Part shown: piece by piece, positions 44,801 through 53,477 of the stretch | How positions within the stretch are numbered: position 1 is the stretch's first letter | How the letters are laid out: every line of letters begins with the position of its first letter | Assembly (NCBI RefSeq): GCF_041262565.1 | Contig: NZ_JBGCCJ010000001.1 | Location: 3,844,001 to 3,908,000 of the forward strand | Direction of reading: 5' to 3' | Length of the DNA: 64,000 nucleotides | DNA from: Leifsonia sp. EB41 | GTDB taxonomy: Bacteria; Actinomycetota; Actinomycetes; Actinomycetales; Microbacteriaceae | The notes under the pieces: model-generated | Databases searched by the model: none | The model's input: only the letters and a program-made list of their open reading frames with translations | Told to the model about the DNA's origin: nothing | Program-made: the position numbers and the translations under genes

Positions 44801-46013
44801 GGCCGAGGAGGCGGCGCTGACGCCGCGCGGCCCGTGGTGGTCGCGCTGGTGGGTGCAGGTCCTCGGCGTCTTCCTCGCCAGCCGGGTGGTCACCACCGTC
44901 ATCCTGCTCATCTTCGCCGCCAACCAGGGCAGGAACCCCTGGACCGGCGCGCACCCCGACTACTTCTCGTTCGCGACGATCTGGGACGGGCTCTGGTACA
45001 ACATCGTCGCGGTCAGCGGCTACCCGGCGTCGCTGCCGTCGAACGGCCTCCACGTGACCGAGAACGCCTGGGCGTTCCTGCCCGGCTACCCGGGGGTCGT
45101 GGACGCGGTGATGTTCCTCACCCGGCTGTCGTGGGCGCCGGCCGCGGTGCTCGTGTCCATGCTGTGCGCGGCCGGGGCCGCGCTGGTGTTCTACCGGCTG
45201 ATGCTGCGGGTGGGGCTGGGCAGGTCCACGAGCATGTTCGCGGTGGTGCTGTTCTGCTTCTCGCCGGTCTCGCCGCTGTTCCAGCTCGCCTACGCCGAGT
45301 CGCTCTACCTGCTGCTGCTCGCGGCCGCGCTGCTGCTCCTGGTCGAGCGGAGGTACGGTTGGCTGTTCCCCGTGGTGCTCGCGATGGCGTTCACGCGGCC
45401 GAGCGGGCTGGCCTTCGCGCTGGCGGTCGGCCTCCACGTGGTCTACCGCTGGCTACACCGGCGCGAGGACCCGTTCCCCGTGCGGCAGCGCGTGCTGAGC
45501 GCGTCGCTCGCCGTCTTCAGCGCGGTGGCCGGGATCGCCTGGCCGGCCATCGCCGCGATCGCCACCGGATCGTGGACCGCCTACACCGACACCGAGCTCG
45601 CCTGGCGCGCGCCGTACATCGGCTACACCCACCTCGTGCCGTTCACGCCGTGGTTCCAGGGCGCGAACTGGTGGGCGAGCGTCATGCTCGGCGTGCCCGG
45701 CTGGATCGGCGTGATCGCCCTCCTGCTGCTCGTCGCCGTCTACGCCGTTCTGCTGTTCTCGCCCGCGGTGCGCCGGCTGGGCGTCGACCTGCGGTTCTGG
45801 ATCGCGGCCTACTCGCTCTACCTGTTCGCGGTGTTCTTCCCGCAGTCGAGCACGTTCCGCCTGCTGATGCCGCTGTTCCCGCTGCTGGGCGTCGTCGCCA
45901 TGCCGAGGAGCCGGATCTACCGGGTCGGGATGGTCGTGCTGTTCGTCGCGCTGCAGGTCGGCTGGATCGCGCTGTGCTGGGGCGTGGACGGGGCCGACTG
46001 GTCGCCGCCGTGA
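44769..46013 (+). CDS. Multi-pass membrane glycosyltransferase-like protein (PIG-V/GT-C type)
   Basis: A 414-residue protein with about nine to ten membrane segments. The first loop carries ATIWDGLWYNIVAVSGYP with the W-D-x-x-W/Y-x-x-I pattern characteristic of PIG-V-like mannosyltransferases; YAESLYLLLLAAALLLLVERR and MAFTRPSGLAFA also fit. It probably transfers mannose or another sugar from a polyprenyl donor to a lipid or protein on the outer face of the membrane; the substrate is inference. The GTG start lies inside the dapE 3' end. Confidence 0.8.
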   Translation: MPGSAVPAPAEAEEAALTPRGPWWSRWWVQVLGVFLASRVVTTVILLIFAANQGRNPWTGAHPDYFSFATIWDGLWYNIVAVSGYPASLPSNGLHVTENAWAFLPGYPGVVDAVMFLTRLSWAPAAVLVSMLCAAGAALVFYRLMLRVGLGRSTSMFAVVLFCFSPVSPLFQLAYAESLYLLLLAAALLLLVERRYGWLFPVVLAMAFTRPSGLAFALAVGLHVVYRWLHRREDPFPVRQRVLSASLAVFSAVAGIAWPAIAAIATGSWTAYTDTELAWRAPYIGYTHLVPFTPWFQGANWWASVMLGVPGWIGVIALLLLVAVYAVLLFSPAVRRLGVDLRFWIAAYSLYLFAVFFPQSSTFRLLMPLFPLLGVVAMPRSRIYRVGMVVLFVALQVGWIALCWGVDGADWSPP

Positions 46014-46131
46014 CCCGGCGCCCGTGACGGCGTGTCGCACGCGGCCCATTGCGCGTGGGGTAGACCGGCGATTTCCCCCGTCAGCCGTGGATGACGGATA
46101 ATAGACAGGACATCCACGAAAGGGGAGCTGC

Positions 46132-46305
46132 ATGGCGGCCATGAAGCCGAGGACCGGGGACGGGCCAATGGAGGCTGTGAAGGAGGGACGGCTCATCATC
46201 GTGCGGGTACCGCTCGAAGGTGGGGGACGTCTGGTCGTCTCCGTCAACGATGCGGAGGCCAAGGAGCTTCACGACGCTCTCGCGAGCGTCGTGAGCGCGT
46301 CCTGA
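46132..46305 (+). CDS. DUF3117 small protein
   Basis: A 57-residue protein (MAAMKPRTGDGP... ending SVVSAS), recognisable as DUF3117, a highly conserved actinobacterial family of unknown function. The core is EAVKEGRLIIVRVPLEGGGRLVVSVNDAEAKELHDAL, a predicted beta-beta-alpha unit. A GAAAGGGGAG site precedes the ATG and a TAATAG at about 46100 could be its -10. It is followed by a strong terminator. Confidence 0.9.
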   Translation: MAAMKPRTGDGPMEAVKEGRLIIVRVPLEGGGRLVVSVNDAEAKELHDALASVVSAS

Positions 46306-46334
46306 CGACGTACCCGACTGAACGAGATACCCGA

Positions 46335-46364
46335 GAAGGGGCCCCGAGTGATCGGGGCCCCTTC
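46335..46364 (+). terminator. Terminator after the DUF3117 gene
   Basis: A perfect 13-bp GC-rich stem (46335-46347 with 46352-46364) with a 4-nt loop is followed by CTCGTTTCG. It also lies downstream of the convergent methyltransferase gene. Confidence 0.85.
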
Positions 46365-46412
46365 CTCGTTTCGGGGCTCGGCTCGTTTCCGGGCCCGGGC
46401 TCGTGCCTGGGC

Positions 46413-47045
46413 TTAGAGCGTCAGCTTCGTGATCTGCAGCAGCCCGTCGCCCGCCGGCGACAGCGCACTGATCACCGCACCGGAGGCCGCTGTCTCGGTG
46501 ATGAGCGTGCGGAAGCCGGTCGACAGCGGGTCGCGGGCCGCGGGGTCGGCGACCCGTCCGCGCCAGAGCGCACGGGCGACCAGCACGGTCCCGCCCGGAC
46601 GCACAAGCCGGAGGCCGTGCTCGACGTACTCGATCACCGACTGCGGGTCGGCGTCGACGAAGACGATGTCGTAGGAGTTCTCGTTCATCCGGGGGAGGAC
46701 GTCGAGCGCGTGCCCCGTGATGAGCCGGACGCGGTTGGCGGCGATGCCCGCCTCCGTGAAGAACGTGCGCGCGTGCTGCTGGTGGTCGACCTCGACGTCG
46801 ATGCTGGTGAGCTGGGCCTCCGCGCCGCCGTGCAGCAGCCAGAGCCCCGACACGCCGACGCCGGTACCGATCTCGACGATGTTCTCCGCCTTGGTCGCGG
46901 CGACCACGACAGCCGCCTGCGCACCCGTGCTGGGGGCGATCGGATCGACGCCCAGCTCCAGTGACTGCTGCCGGGCTCGGGCGATCACCTCGCTCTCGAC
47001 GATGACGTCGTCGGCGAATCTCCAGTTCGAGTCCTTGTCAGACAC
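46413..47045 (-). CDS. O-methyltransferase family protein
   Basis: A 210-residue SAM-dependent methyltransferase of the catechol O-methyltransferase-like group. The SAM motif is VEIGTGVGVSGLWLL near residue 62, with LTSIDVEVDHQQHAR and DIVFVDADPQSVIEYV (acidic metal/substrate site). The substrate is unknown. The GTG at 47045 gives the common opening SDKDSNWRFADD and has GGGAG upstream; 17 open codons further up are not supported. It is divergent from tatB, an arrangement I recall from other actinobacteria. Confidence 0.88.
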   Translation of the reverse strand: MSDKDSNWRFADDVIVESEVIARARQQSLELGVDPIAPSTGAQAAVVVAATKAENIVEIGTGVGVSGLWLLHGGAEAQLTSIDVEVDHQQHARTFFTEAGIAANRVRLITGHALDVLPRMNENSYDIVFVDADPQSVIEYVEHGLRLVRPGGTVLVARALWRGRVADPAARDPLSTGFRTLITETAASGAVISALSPAGDGLLQITKLTL

Positions 47046-47126
47046 GTGTCTCCCGTCAGTGGCCCCGGTCCAGAATAGGCCCAGCCGATCCAGCATTCGT
47101 GCAGCCGCGCGCGATACTCTTCATGT

Positions 47127-47501
47127 GTGTTCGGCCTGACCTTCGAGAAGCTCCTCATCGTGGCTGTGATCGCTGCGTTCCTGATCGGGCCGGAGCGGCT
47201 TCCGCTCTACGCCGGAAAGCTCCGGCAGTTCGTGCGCACGGTGCGCGACTTCGCCGACGGCGCCAAGGACCGCATGAAAGAGGAGATGGGGCCGGAGTTC
47301 GACGACGTCGACTGGAAGAAGCTCGACCCGCGTCAGTACGACCCGCGCCGCATCATCCGCGAGGCACTGCTGGACGACGCGCCGGCGCCGTCCGCGATCA
47401 AGCCGGTGACCCCGTCCGCGATGGGCCAGTCGGGATTGGGCCAGCGCGCGGCCGCCCTCCCGCCCGGGACCGTGCCGCCGTTCGACGCCGAGTCGACCTG
47501 A
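47127..47501 (+). CDS. tatB: Twin-arginine translocase subunit TatB
   Basis: A 124-residue TatB, the substrate-recognising subunit of the twin-arginine exporter. It has one N-terminal membrane helix (LTFEKLLIVAVIAAFLIGPERLP, with the invariant G-P-E/D-x-L-P hinge), an amphipathic helix (LYAGKLRQFVRTVRDFADGAKDRMKEEMG) and a proline-rich tail. It starts with GTG 6 nt after TACTCT. Tat substrates in this window include the M23-like protein at 33987 and possibly the Mo oxidoreductase. Confidence 0.92.
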   Translation: MFGLTFEKLLIVAVIAAFLIGPERLPLYAGKLRQFVRTVRDFADGAKDRMKEEMGPEFDDVDWKKLDPRQYDPRRIIREALLDDAPAPSAIKPVTPSAMGQSGLGQRAAALPPGTVPPFDAEST

Positions 47502-47594
47502 GCCGCCGGGCGGCCTGAGCGTCCGTACAGAAACCCTGCGCGTCGCTGACCGGTCTGCGCCCCGATACGGCCCTGCATCCCCTACGATGCGGGA

Positions 47595-48971
47595 ATGATC
47601 GCAACGCAGCAGTCGCTGACCCGGGCGACGGTCGCCCGATACGCCGTCGGCTCGCTCGGCACCGGAGGCTTCGCGACGCTGCCCGGGCTGGTCCTCGTCT
47701 ACTACCTGACCGATAGCCTCGGCGTCGCCGCCCTCGCCGCCGGGCTCGTCGTCACAGTCGCCAAGGTGTGGGACGTGATCATCGATCCGGTGATCGGCGC
47801 GCGCAGCGACCGGATGCTGGCCGCGCGCGGCTCGCGGCGGCCGATGATGCTGCTGGGCGCGGTGGCGCTGCCGGTGTTCTTCCTGCTCACCTTCGCCGTC
47901 CCGGCGGGCACCGCCGCCGTCCCCGCTGCCGTATGGGTGTTCGTGGCCTTCCTGCTGACGGCGACCGCGTTCAGCCTGTTCCAGGTGCCGTACATCGCCC
48001 TCCCGGCCGAACTGGCCTCCGGCTACGACGAGCGCACCCGGCTGCTGACCTGGCGCGTGGTGGTGCTGACCTTCGCGATCCTCCTGTTCGGCGCCGGCGG
48101 CCCCGCGCTGCGGTCGCTCGGCGGCGGGAACGACTTCACCGGCTACTTCCTGATGGCGCTCGTCGCGGGCGTGGTCATCGGCGGCGGCATGCTGGTGTCG
48201 GCGTTCGTCGCGCCGCGGCAGCTTCCCGCCGAGGTCCTGCCGCCGCGGGAGGGCGTGCTCACGACGCTGCGCACCAACTACGCGGCCGGCATCGGCGCCC
48301 TGCGCGACAGCCAGCCGTTCCGCGCGCTCCTGCTGACGTTCCTGCTGCAGGGGCTGGCGACCGGGATGATGCTCGCCGGCGCGAACTACGTCGCGACCTG
48401 GGTGCTGCACTCGGAGGACGCGGTGACGTTCCTCTTCATCGCGCTGATCGGCCCCGCGCTGGTCGTGACGCCGCTGTGGGGCGTCGTGGCGCGGCGGATC
48501 GGCAAGGAGCGCGGCTTCCGGGCGGCGAGCCTTCTGTTCGGGGTGGCGGCGCTGTCGATGGTGCTGCTGGTCTGGTTCCCCGGGGCGTGGGTGTACCTGC
48601 CCGTCGCGGTCGCGGGCGCAGCCTACGCCGGGATGCAGTCGTTGCCGATGGCGATGCTGCCGGACGTCATCTCGCACGACGCGCGCCGCAACGGTCCCGG
48701 CCGCGCCGGCACGTTCGGCGGGATGTGGACCGCGGGGGAGACGACGGGTATGGCGCTCGGCGCGACCGTGCTCACCGTCGTGCTCGCGCTGACCGGGTAC
48801 ATCGCCCGCTCGGCGTCTGCCGCTGCGGCCGGCGGAGCGACGCAGCCCGCGGAGGCCGTGGTCGGGATCGTGCTGAGCTTCAGCCTCATCCCCGCGGCGA
48901 TCATCGCAGTGAGCTTGGCACCGCTGGCGCGGTACCGGCTGCGGAAGGGAGACGTCGATGACATCCTTTGA
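47595..48971 (+). CDS. MFS transporter, GPH (sugar:cation symporter) type
   Basis: A 458-residue, twelve-segment transporter of the GPH/MelB branch of the major facilitator superfamily. Visible are the KVWDVIIDPVIGARSDR motif after segment 2 (the D-P-x-x-G-x-x-S-D signature) and FQVPYIALPAELASGYDERTRL between segments 4 and 5. Its cargo is not evident. The stop overlaps the start of a PLP-enzyme gene by 14 nt, which suggests that it carries the substrate or product of that enzyme. TACGAT lies 6 nt before the ATG. Confidence 0.88.
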   Translation: MIATQQSLTRATVARYAVGSLGTGGFATLPGLVLVYYLTDSLGVAALAAGLVVTVAKVWDVIIDPVIGARSDRMLAARGSRRPMMLLGAVALPVFFLLTFAVPAGTAAVPAAVWVFVAFLLTATAFSLFQVPYIALPAELASGYDERTRLLTWRVVVLTFAILLFGAGGPALRSLGGGNDFTGYFLMALVAGVVIGGGMLVSAFVAPRQLPAEVLPPREGVLTTLRTNYAAGIGALRDSQPFRALLLTFLLQGLATGMMLAGANYVATWVLHSEDAVTFLFIALIGPALVVTPLWGVVARRIGKERGFRAASLLFGVAALSMVLLVWFPGAWVYLPVAVAGAAYAGMQSLPMAMLPDVISHDARRNGPGRAGTFGGMWTAGETTGMALGATVLTVVLALTGYIARSASAAAAGGATQPAEAVVGIVLSFSLIPAAIIAVSLAPLARYRLRKGDVDDIL

Positions 48972-50430
48972 CCGGAACGCCATCCTGAGCCGGCTCGCCG
49001 GCCTGCGCGCCGCGGACGCGCCGACGCACGGCGGACACGTGCTGAGCTACGTCTACGACTCGGGGATCGCGGAGCTCGACGAAATGGCCGCCGCCGCGGT
49101 GCGGATGGTGCAGCCGGTGAACGGGCTCGACCCGACCACCTTCACCTCGGTGGCGGTGATGGAGCGCGAGGTGCTCGGATTCGCGCGCGAGCTGCTGCAC
49201 GGCGGCGACGACGTGGTCGGCTCCGTGACCTCCGGCGGCACCGAGTCCTGCCTGCTCGCGGTGAAGACCGCGCGCGAGGCGTGGCGGGCGCGCGGCGGCT
49301 CCGGTGTGCCGCGCATCGTCGCGCCGGTGACGGTGCACGCGGCGTTCCACAAGGCGGCGGAGTACTTCGGGCTCGAGCTGGACCTCGTACCGGTCGACCC
49401 GGACACCGGGCGGCTGGACCCGGCGCGGCTGATCGAGCGGCTGGGGTCGGAGGTCGCGCTCGCGGTCGTCTCCGCGCCCGCGTACCCCTACGGGTCGCTC
49501 GACCCGGTCGAGGAGGTCGCGGCGGCGTGCGAGGAGGCCGGCGTCGACCTCCACGTCGACGCCTGCATCGGCGGCTGGATCCTGCCGTTCTGGCGCGAGC
49601 CGGACGGGGCTGCGCTGCCTGCGTGGGACTTCCGCGTCGCTGGGGTCACCAGCCTGTCGGCCGACCTCCACAAGTTCGGCTACGCGCCGAAGGGAGCCAG
49701 CGTCCTGCTGCAGCGCGGGCGCGACCGGCAGCGGCTGCAGTACTTCGCGACGACCGGATGGCCGGGCTACCCGGTCGTGAACCCGACCCTGCTCGGCTCC
49801 AAGTCCGCCGGCGCGCTCGCGGCGTCGTGGGCGATCATCCAGGCGCTCGGGGCGCGCGGCTTCGCGTCGCTCGCCGAAGCGTGCCTGCGCGCGACGCGCA
49901 CGCTCGCCGACATCGTGGGCGACATCGAGGGGTTGCGCGTGGTGGGAGCGCCGACCGGCCCGCTGTTCGCGGTCGCGACCGACGACGCCGTGCCGGCGGA
50001 CCGCAGGGTCGACCCGCATCACTGGGCGGACCGCGCGCGCAAGCGCGGCTGGCACCTCCAGCTCCAGCCGGGGCTGACGCAGCCGGACGGGACGCGGCTG
50101 CCGCACACGACGCACCTGACGATCACCCCGGTCACCCGGGACCGGCTGGACGAGCTGGAGGCCGCGCTGCGGGCCTCGGCGGACGACGTGCGAGGCGTGC
50201 CTCCGGTGGACCCCGCCGTCGCGTTGTCCGCGCTGCCGCCGCTCGGCGACGTTCCGCTCGACTCGGACACGGCGGCGGGGCTGCTGCGTGCCGTCGGGAT
50301 CGCGGGCGACGCCCCCGGCCTCCCGGACGAGCAGGCCCCGCTCCTGGCACTGATCGAGGCGCTGCCGCGGCCCCTCACCGAGCGCCTCCTCACCGAACTC
50401 CTCGCCCGCCTCGCCGAGCCCGCCTGGTAG
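48958..50430 (+). CDS. PLP-dependent decarboxylase/lyase (sphingosine-1-phosphate lyase-like)
   Basis: A 490-residue fold-type I PLP enzyme of the group II decarboxylase family, nearest in pattern to sphingosine-1-phosphate lyase-like bacterial proteins: GSVTSGGTESCLLAVKTARE (phosphate-binding loop), HVDACIGGWILPF (PLP-contacting aspartate), and the PLP lysine in SADLHKFGYAPKGAS near residue 239. It may decarboxylate an amino acid or cleave a phosphorylated amino alcohol. A C-terminal extension of about 90 residues is acidic and may be a small extra domain. Coupled to the MFS gene by a 14-nt overlap. Confidence 0.83.
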   Translation: MTSFDRNAILSRLAGLRAADAPTHGGHVLSYVYDSGIAELDEMAAAAVRMVQPVNGLDPTTFTSVAVMEREVLGFARELLHGGDDVVGSVTSGGTESCLLAVKTAREAWRARGGSGVPRIVAPVTVHAAFHKAAEYFGLELDLVPVDPDTGRLDPARLIERLGSEVALAVVSAPAYPYGSLDPVEEVAAACEEAGVDLHVDACIGGWILPFWREPDGAALPAWDFRVAGVTSLSADLHKFGYAPKGASVLLQRGRDRQRLQYFATTGWPGYPVVNPTLLGSKSAGALAASWAIIQALGARGFASLAEACLRATRTLADIVGDIEGLRVVGAPTGPLFAVATDDAVPADRRVDPHHWADRARKRGWHLQLQPGLTQPDGTRLPHTTHLTITPVTRDRLDELEAALRASADDVRGVPPVDPAVALSALPPLGDVPLDSDTAAGLLRAVGIAGDAPGLPDEQAPLLALIEALPRPLTERLLTELLARLAEPAW

Positions 50431-50436
50431 GGCGTT

Positions 50437-51606
50437 CTAGCGGGTGGAGAGGGGGAGCTTGCGACGGGGCAGGTCGCGGGGGCGCTGGGCGAGGCCGGCG
50501 GCGACGGCGCGGATCGCGGCGGCCGCTGGGTCCTGCGGGTCGGTGACCACGATCGGCGCGCCGGTGTCGCCTCCGGTGCGCAGCGGCACGCTGAGCGGGA
50601 CGCTGGCGAGCAGCGGCACCGGGACGTCCTGGCCCTTCGAGAGCCTCCGTGCGACCTCGGCTCCGCCGCCGGAGCCGAACAGCTCCAGCACGCTGCCGTC
50701 CGGCTGCACGAGTCCGGCCATGTTCTCGATGACGCCCACGATCCGCTGGCCGGTCTGGCGCGCGAGGACGCCGCTGCGCTCGGCGACGTCGGCCGCCGCC
50801 GGCTGCGGCGTGGTGATCACGAGCACCTCCGCCTGCGGCAGGAGCTGGCCGACGGAGATCGCGACGTCCCCGGTGCCGGGCGGGAGGTCGAGGAGCAGCA
50901 CGTCCAGGTCGCCGAAGAAGACATCGCCCAGGAACTGCTGGATCGTCCGGTGCAGCATCGGCCCGCGCCAGGCCACGGCCGCGGACGAGGAGTCCACGAA
51001 CATCCCGATCGAGATGACCTTCACGCCGTAGGCGACCGGCGGCAGGATCATGTCGTCCACGCGCGTCGGCCGCACCGCGACGCCCTCGGCGTCGGTCAGG
51101 CCGAGCAGCCCGGGGATGGAGAAGCCGTGCACGTCCGCGTCCACCAGCCCGACCCGGAGGCCGCGCTCGGCGAGCGCAACGGCGAGGTTGGCGGTGACGG
51201 TGGACTTGCCCACCCCGCCTTTGCCGCTGGTCACGGCGTAGACGCGGGTCAGCGAGTCGGGACCGAACTGCTGCGCGCGCGCCGCGCGTCCGCCGCGCAG
51301 CTTCTCGGTGAGCGCCGCGCGCTCGGCGGGCGTCATCACCGTGACGTCGACCGTCACGCCGCTGACGCCGGGGACGGAGGCCGTCGCGGCCCGGACGTCC
51401 CGCTCGATCTTGTCGGCTGCCGGGCAGCCGACGATGGTCAGCTTCACCCGCACGGTGGCATGCCCGTCGGCGTCGACCTCGACACCGCCGATCATGTCCA
51501 GCTCGGTGACGGGCTTGCGGATCTCCGGGTCGAGCACGCCGGAGAGGGCGCGCTCGACCAGTCCTGCGACGCCCGGACCGGAGGGACCGGCCTCAGGCAC
51601 GCGCAC
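50437..51606 (-). CDS. mrp: Mrp/NBP35-type iron-sulfur carrier P-loop ATPase
   Basis: A 389-residue Mrp/ApbC. The N-terminal MIP18/DUF59 domain (about 10-95) has VLDPEIRKPVTELDM and IVGCPAADKIERDV; the C-terminal ATPase (about 118-360) has the deviant Walker A SGKGGVGKST, LLLDLPPGTGDV and ENMAGL. It carries or inserts Fe-S clusters. The usual C-x-x-C between the domain and the C-terminus is not visible (ENMAGLVQPDG here instead of the cysteine-containing motif), so cluster binding may differ. It overlaps the DUF1003 stop by 14 nt, forming an operon with that gene and the CBS protein. Confidence 0.9.
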   Translation of the reverse strand: MRVPEAGPSGPGVAGLVERALSGVLDPEIRKPVTELDMIGGVEVDADGHATVRVKLTIVGCPAADKIERDVRAATASVPGVSGVTVDVTVMTPAERAALTEKLRGGRAARAQQFGPDSLTRVYAVTSGKGGVGKSTVTANLAVALAERGLRVGLVDADVHGFSIPGLLGLTDAEGVAVRPTRVDDMILPPVAYGVKVISIGMFVDSSSAAVAWRGPMLHRTIQQFLGDVFFGDLDVLLLDLPPGTGDVAISVGQLLPQAEVLVITTPQPAAADVAERSGVLARQTGQRIVGVIENMAGLVQPDGSVLELFGSGGGAEVARRLSKGQDVPVPLLASVPLSVPLRTGGDTGAPIVVTDPQDPAAAAIRAVAAGLAQRPRDLPRRKLPLSTR

Positions 51607-52117
51607 GTCCGTTCTCGGCCGGCTCGCCCTTGTCCAGGTCCTCCAGGAGGGCGCGCAGCTCGGCGCGGATGAAGTCCTTCGTCGCCATGTCCCTGACCGC
51701 CAGGCGCAGGGCCACGACCTCGCGCGCCAGGTACTCGGTGTCGGCCAGGTTGCGCTCGGCGCGCTGCCTGTCCTGCTCGATCTGCACGCGGTCGCGGTCG
51801 TCCTGCCGGTTCTGCGCCAACAGGATGAGTGGGGCGGCGTACGACGCCTGCAGCGACAGCACCAGCGTCAGCGCGATGAAGCCGAGCGCCGCCGAGTCGA
51901 ACCGCCATGCGTTGGGCAGGAGCGTGTTCCACAGCATCCAGGCCACGACGAAGATGGTCAGCCCGAGGATGAACCACGGGGTGCCCATCGCGCGCGCGAT
52001 CCACTCGGTGAACCGGCCGAAGGTGTCCCGCTGCTCCAGCGGGTCGCGCCGGGGGATCACCGACGTGCGGAGGCCCTTCGGGGCGTCCAGGCTGTTGTCC
52101 TGCTTACCTCGTGCCAC
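51593..52117 (-). CDS. DUF1003 membrane protein
   Basis: A 174-residue DUF1003 protein with two membrane segments (TPWFILGLTIFVVAWMLWN and FIALTLVLSLQASYAAPLILLAQNRQ), the latter being the family signature, followed by a charged coiled coil (DRDRVQIEQDRQRAERNLADTEYLAREV). Function unknown. It lies between a CBS/MgtE-N protein and mrp, with 14-nt overlaps on both sides; this three-gene order recurs in actinobacteria. Confidence 0.9.
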   Translation of the reverse strand: MARGKQDNSLDAPKGLRTSVIPRRDPLEQRDTFGRFTEWIARAMGTPWFILGLTIFVVAWMLWNTLLPNAWRFDSAALGFIALTLVLSLQASYAAPLILLAQNRQDDRDRVQIEQDRQRAERNLADTEYLAREVVALRLAVRDMATKDFIRAELRALLEDLDKGEPAENGRARA

Positions 52118-53420
52118 TTCCGCCCCTCCTTCCGTTCACGATGCGGATACTGCCGGTCTCTTCGGACGGGGCCTTGACGGGCTCGTCCTCGTCCTGACTT
52201 CGCCAGTCGTCGGGGAGCAGGTAGTCGAGGATGTCGTCGATGGTCACCACCCCGACGAGCCGATGCTTCTCGTCCACGACGGGTACGGAGACGAGGTTGT
52301 AGCTGGCGAGGATGCGCGACACCTCGGCGGCGGAGGTGTCGGCGGTGACCGGCTCCAGGCTCGGGTCGAGGAGGGTGCCGAGGCGCACGTGCGGCGGGTA
52401 GCGCAGCATCCGCTGGAAGTGCACGATGCCGAGGAAGCGCCCGGTCGGCGCCTCGTACGGCGGCAGGGTCACGCAGACGGCCGCGCCGAGCGCCGGGGCG
52501 AGCTCGTGGCGGCGGATGAGGGCGAGGCCCTCGGCGACGGTGGCGTCGGCCGAGACGATGATCGGCTCCGTCGTCATCAGACCGCCCGCGGTGTCCGGCG
52601 CATAGCTGAGCAGCATGCGGACGTCGTCGGCCTCCTCCGGCTCCATGAGCTCCAGGAGGTGCTCGCCTCGCTCGTCGGAGAGCTGGGCGATGAGGTCGGC
52701 GGCGTCGTCCGGCTGCATCTGGTCGAGCACGTCGGCGGCGCGGTCGTCGTCGAGCTGGGCGAGGATCTGCACCTGCTCGCTCTCCGGCATCTCCTCGAGC
52801 ACGTCGGCGAGCCGGTCGTCGGGGAGCTCCTCTGCGACCTCGAGCATGCGCTGCTGCGGCAGGTCGAGGAGCGTGTTCGCCAGGTCGGCGGGCTTCAGCT
52901 CCGAGTACGCCGCGATCAGCTGCTCGGCAGACTGCGCCTCGCCCCGGGCGGCCTGCTTCTCGCGCACCTCGTTCCAGGCGGCGAACGTGGTCTGGCCCTT
53001 GCCGAAGGGGGACGCGCCCGACTTGGGCCGCCGCACGAAGAGCTGGCTCACCGCCCAGTCGCCGGTCGGGGACTCCTGGATGGCGACGTCCTCGATGGTC
53101 GCCTCGCCGGTGCCGTCGGTGAAGAGGACCTTGCGGCCGAGGAGCTCCGCGATGACCCGGACCTCGCCGCCGCGCTGCTCGAACCGGCGCACGTTGATGA
53201 GACCGTTGGTGATGATCTGGCCGCTGGAGATGCTGGTCACCCGCCCGATCGACAGGAACACGCGCCGCTTGCCCGGGATCTCGACGATGAGGCCGACGAC
53301 GCTGGGCGGATCGTCCTTGCGGTACACCACCAGGACGTCGCGGACCTTGCCGACCCGGTCGCCGACCGGATCGAACACGCTGGTGCCGGCCAGACGGGCG
53401 ACGAAGATGCGGGTACTCAC
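52104..53420 (-). CDS. MgtE N-terminal-like and CBS-domain protein without channel domain
   Basis: A 438-residue cytoplasmic protein. After a PRC-barrel-like start (FDPVGDRVGKVRDVLVVYR) it has MgtE N-terminal superhelix repeats (about 225-300, LPDDRLADVLEEMPESEQVQILAQLDDDRAADVLDQM) and a pair of CBS domains (about 300-420, ending VVDEKHRLVGVVTIDDILDYLLPDD). It lacks the MgtE membrane channel, so it is a magnesium- or nucleotide-responsive regulator rather than a transporter. It is the first gene of the operon with DUF1003 and mrp; a possible -10 TAAGTT lies 7 nt before its GTG. Confidence 0.87.
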   Translation of the reverse strand: MSTRIFVARLAGTSVFDPVGDRVGKVRDVLVVYRKDDPPSVVGLIVEIPGKRRVFLSIGRVTSISSGQIITNGLINVRRFEQRGGEVRVIAELLGRKVLFTDGTGEATIEDVAIQESPTGDWAVSQLFVRRPKSGASPFGKGQTTFAAWNEVREKQAARGEAQSAEQLIAAYSELKPADLANTLLDLPQQRMLEVAEELPDDRLADVLEEMPESEQVQILAQLDDDRAADVLDQMQPDDAADLIAQLSDERGEHLLELMEPEEADDVRMLLSYAPDTAGGLMTTEPIIVSADATVAEGLALIRRHELAPALGAAVCVTLPPYEAPTGRFLGIVHFQRMLRYPPHVRLGTLLDPSLEPVTADTSAAEVSRILASYNLVSVPVVDEKHRLVGVVTIDDILDYLLPDDWRSQDEDEPVKAPSEETGSIRIVNGRRGGSGTR

Positions 53421-53477
53421 GTCTTATAACTTAAGCCCTAGATGCCGGGCGGACGGTGAGGATGGGACAATGACGGG

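Noticed and set aside
53420-53440. TATAAG directly before the CBS-protein GTG as its -10
   Set aside because: It is 2 nt from the start codon, too near for a -10; TAAGTT 7 nt upstream fits better.
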